Shown piece by piece: positions 4,725 to 5,000 of a stretch of DNA of 5,000 bases. Numbering within the stretch: the stretch's first letter is position 1; each line of letters starts with the position of its first letter. The stretch covers positions 1 through 5,000 of the forward strand of contig JAHDEF010000137.1 in the NCBI GenBank assembly GCA_020628975.1, in the 5' to 3' direction. The stretch comes from Aquimarina sp. (GTDB lineage Bacteria > Bacteroidota > Bacteroidia > Flavobacteriales > Flavobacteriaceae). Both the position numbers and the translations under genes were made by a program. The notes beneath the pieces are model-generated. The model ran no database searches. It was not told the origin of the DNA and was given only the letters and a program-made list of their open reading frames with translations.

Positions 4725-4889
4725 TTATCGCTTTTCCTCCAATCCAAAGTAGTGGCGCACTGCTTTTCGGATAATCTTTGACATTGACCACTCTTTTTCT
4801 TCTGCGTGTTTTTTGAGCAATTCTGCTTCTTCTTCTGCTAAATGGACACTAGCCGTAACATAGTTGCCCTTCTTTCTACTTTTCCCCAT
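4725..4889 (-). CDS. Small ribbon-helix-helix protein, 54 aa
   Basis: This is a short complete gene. It begins MGKSRKKGNYVTASVHL and ends FGLEEKR. The pattern is a basic tip (1-9), a beta strand YVTASVHL (10-17), a first helix AEEEAELLKKHAEEKEW (18-34) and a second helix SMSKIIRKAVRHYF (35-48), which is an Arc/CopG-type ribbon-helix-helix DNA-binding protein. Candidates are a transcriptional repressor or a relaxosome accessory protein, because small RHH proteins often sit at the start of mobilisation or transfer operons. The start at 4889 has no Shine-Dalgarno sequence but lies just behind a good -7 element. The next gene, for the membrane protein, starts 98 bases later on the same strand. 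The 9-bp tandem repeat at 4932-4949 could be its binding site. Confidence 0.75.
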   Translation of the reverse strand: MGKSRKKGNYVTASVHLAEEEAELLKKHAEEKEWSMSKIIRKAVRHYFGLEEKR

Positions 4890-4909
4890 ATGTGTTTAAG
4901 AGTTTTAAC

Positions 4910-4917
4910 CAAAGGTA
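4910..4917 (-). promoter_or_regulatory. -7 promoter element of the 54-aa RHH gene
   Basis: On the minus strand TACCTTTG matches TAnnTTTG exactly, 20 bases before the ATG. At the expected distance upstream there is no clear TTTG, only the A/T-rich tandem repeat, so the upstream half is weak or activator-dependent. The transcript leader would be short, about 15 bases. Confidence 0.5.
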
Positions 4918-4931
4918 TCAAAAAAACAGAA

Positions 4932-4949
4932 AACATTTAGAACATTTAG
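4932..4949. repeat. Tandem 9-bp repeat upstream of the 54-aa RHH gene
   Basis: AACATTTAG occurs twice without a gap (4932-4940 and 4941-4949), followed by AAATTCT. It lies where the upstream promoter contact would be. RHH proteins often bind tandem short repeats near their own promoter, so an autoregulatory operator is a reasonable inference. Confidence 0.5.
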
Positions 4950-4963
4950 AAATTCTCTTTTTA

Positions 4964-4989
4964 TTTTTTCTTTTCAACAGCTAAACTAT
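4964..4989 (-). repeat. Right copy of a long-range inverted repeat
   Basis: The complement of this segment reads GCTGTTGAAAAGAAAAAA over 18 bases identical to 1212-1229, with 23 of 26 matches overall. It lies upstream of the first minus-strand gene of the block, just as the left copy lies beyond the last one. Confidence 0.5.
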
Positions 4990-5000
4990 AAATCAATTGT

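Overview
The window is AT-rich and looks like part of the backbone of a Bacteroidetes (Bacteroidota) plasmid or integrative conjugative element. Three things suggest this. Two promoters on the minus strand match the Bacteroidetes consensus exactly (TTTG, 19-20 bases, TAnnTTTG). The 301-aa Toprim protein resembles the primase-like proteins common on mobile elements of that phylum. Maintenance genes (a ParA ATPase, two ribbon-helix-helix proteins, a short SSB) are grouped together. No rRNA, tRNA, CRISPR array, transposase or recognisable replication initiator is visible.

Layout. At the left edge the last codons of an upstream plus-strand gene overlap a 146-aa plus-strand gene of unknown function (70-510). 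A hairpin cluster (519-583) separates it from a convergent ssb gene (594-956, minus). A 311-base gap (957-1267) follows. It holds the ssb promoter, a hairpin able to terminate in both directions, and an A-rich stretch running into palindromic repeats. From there to the right edge everything is on the minus strand. In transcription order these are: a 54-aa ribbon-helix-helix protein (4725-4889), a 426-aa membrane protein with a C-terminal four-cysteine finger (3346-4626), ParA (2544-3209), a 90-aa ribbon-helix-helix protein (2203-2475) and the Toprim primase-like protein (1268-2173).

How the genes fit together. ParA followed by a small ribbon-helix-helix protein is the layout of a type Ib partition system (ParF/ParG-like). 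The most striking feature is a family of AT-rich palindromic sites with half-site close to AAAGTTATnnTAAC, often centred on AACGTT. These sites occur at every boundary of the parA / RHH / primase cassette (about 1231-1280, 2177-2204, 2500-2540 and 3211-3286). Two copies coincide with promoter -7 elements (TAACTTTG is the complement of CAAAGTTA). The simplest reading is that the 90-aa protein binds these sites both as operators and as a dispersed centromere. The ssb and primase genes suggest support for plasmid replication or for conjugative strand processing. The membrane protein and the 146-aa protein remain unassigned.
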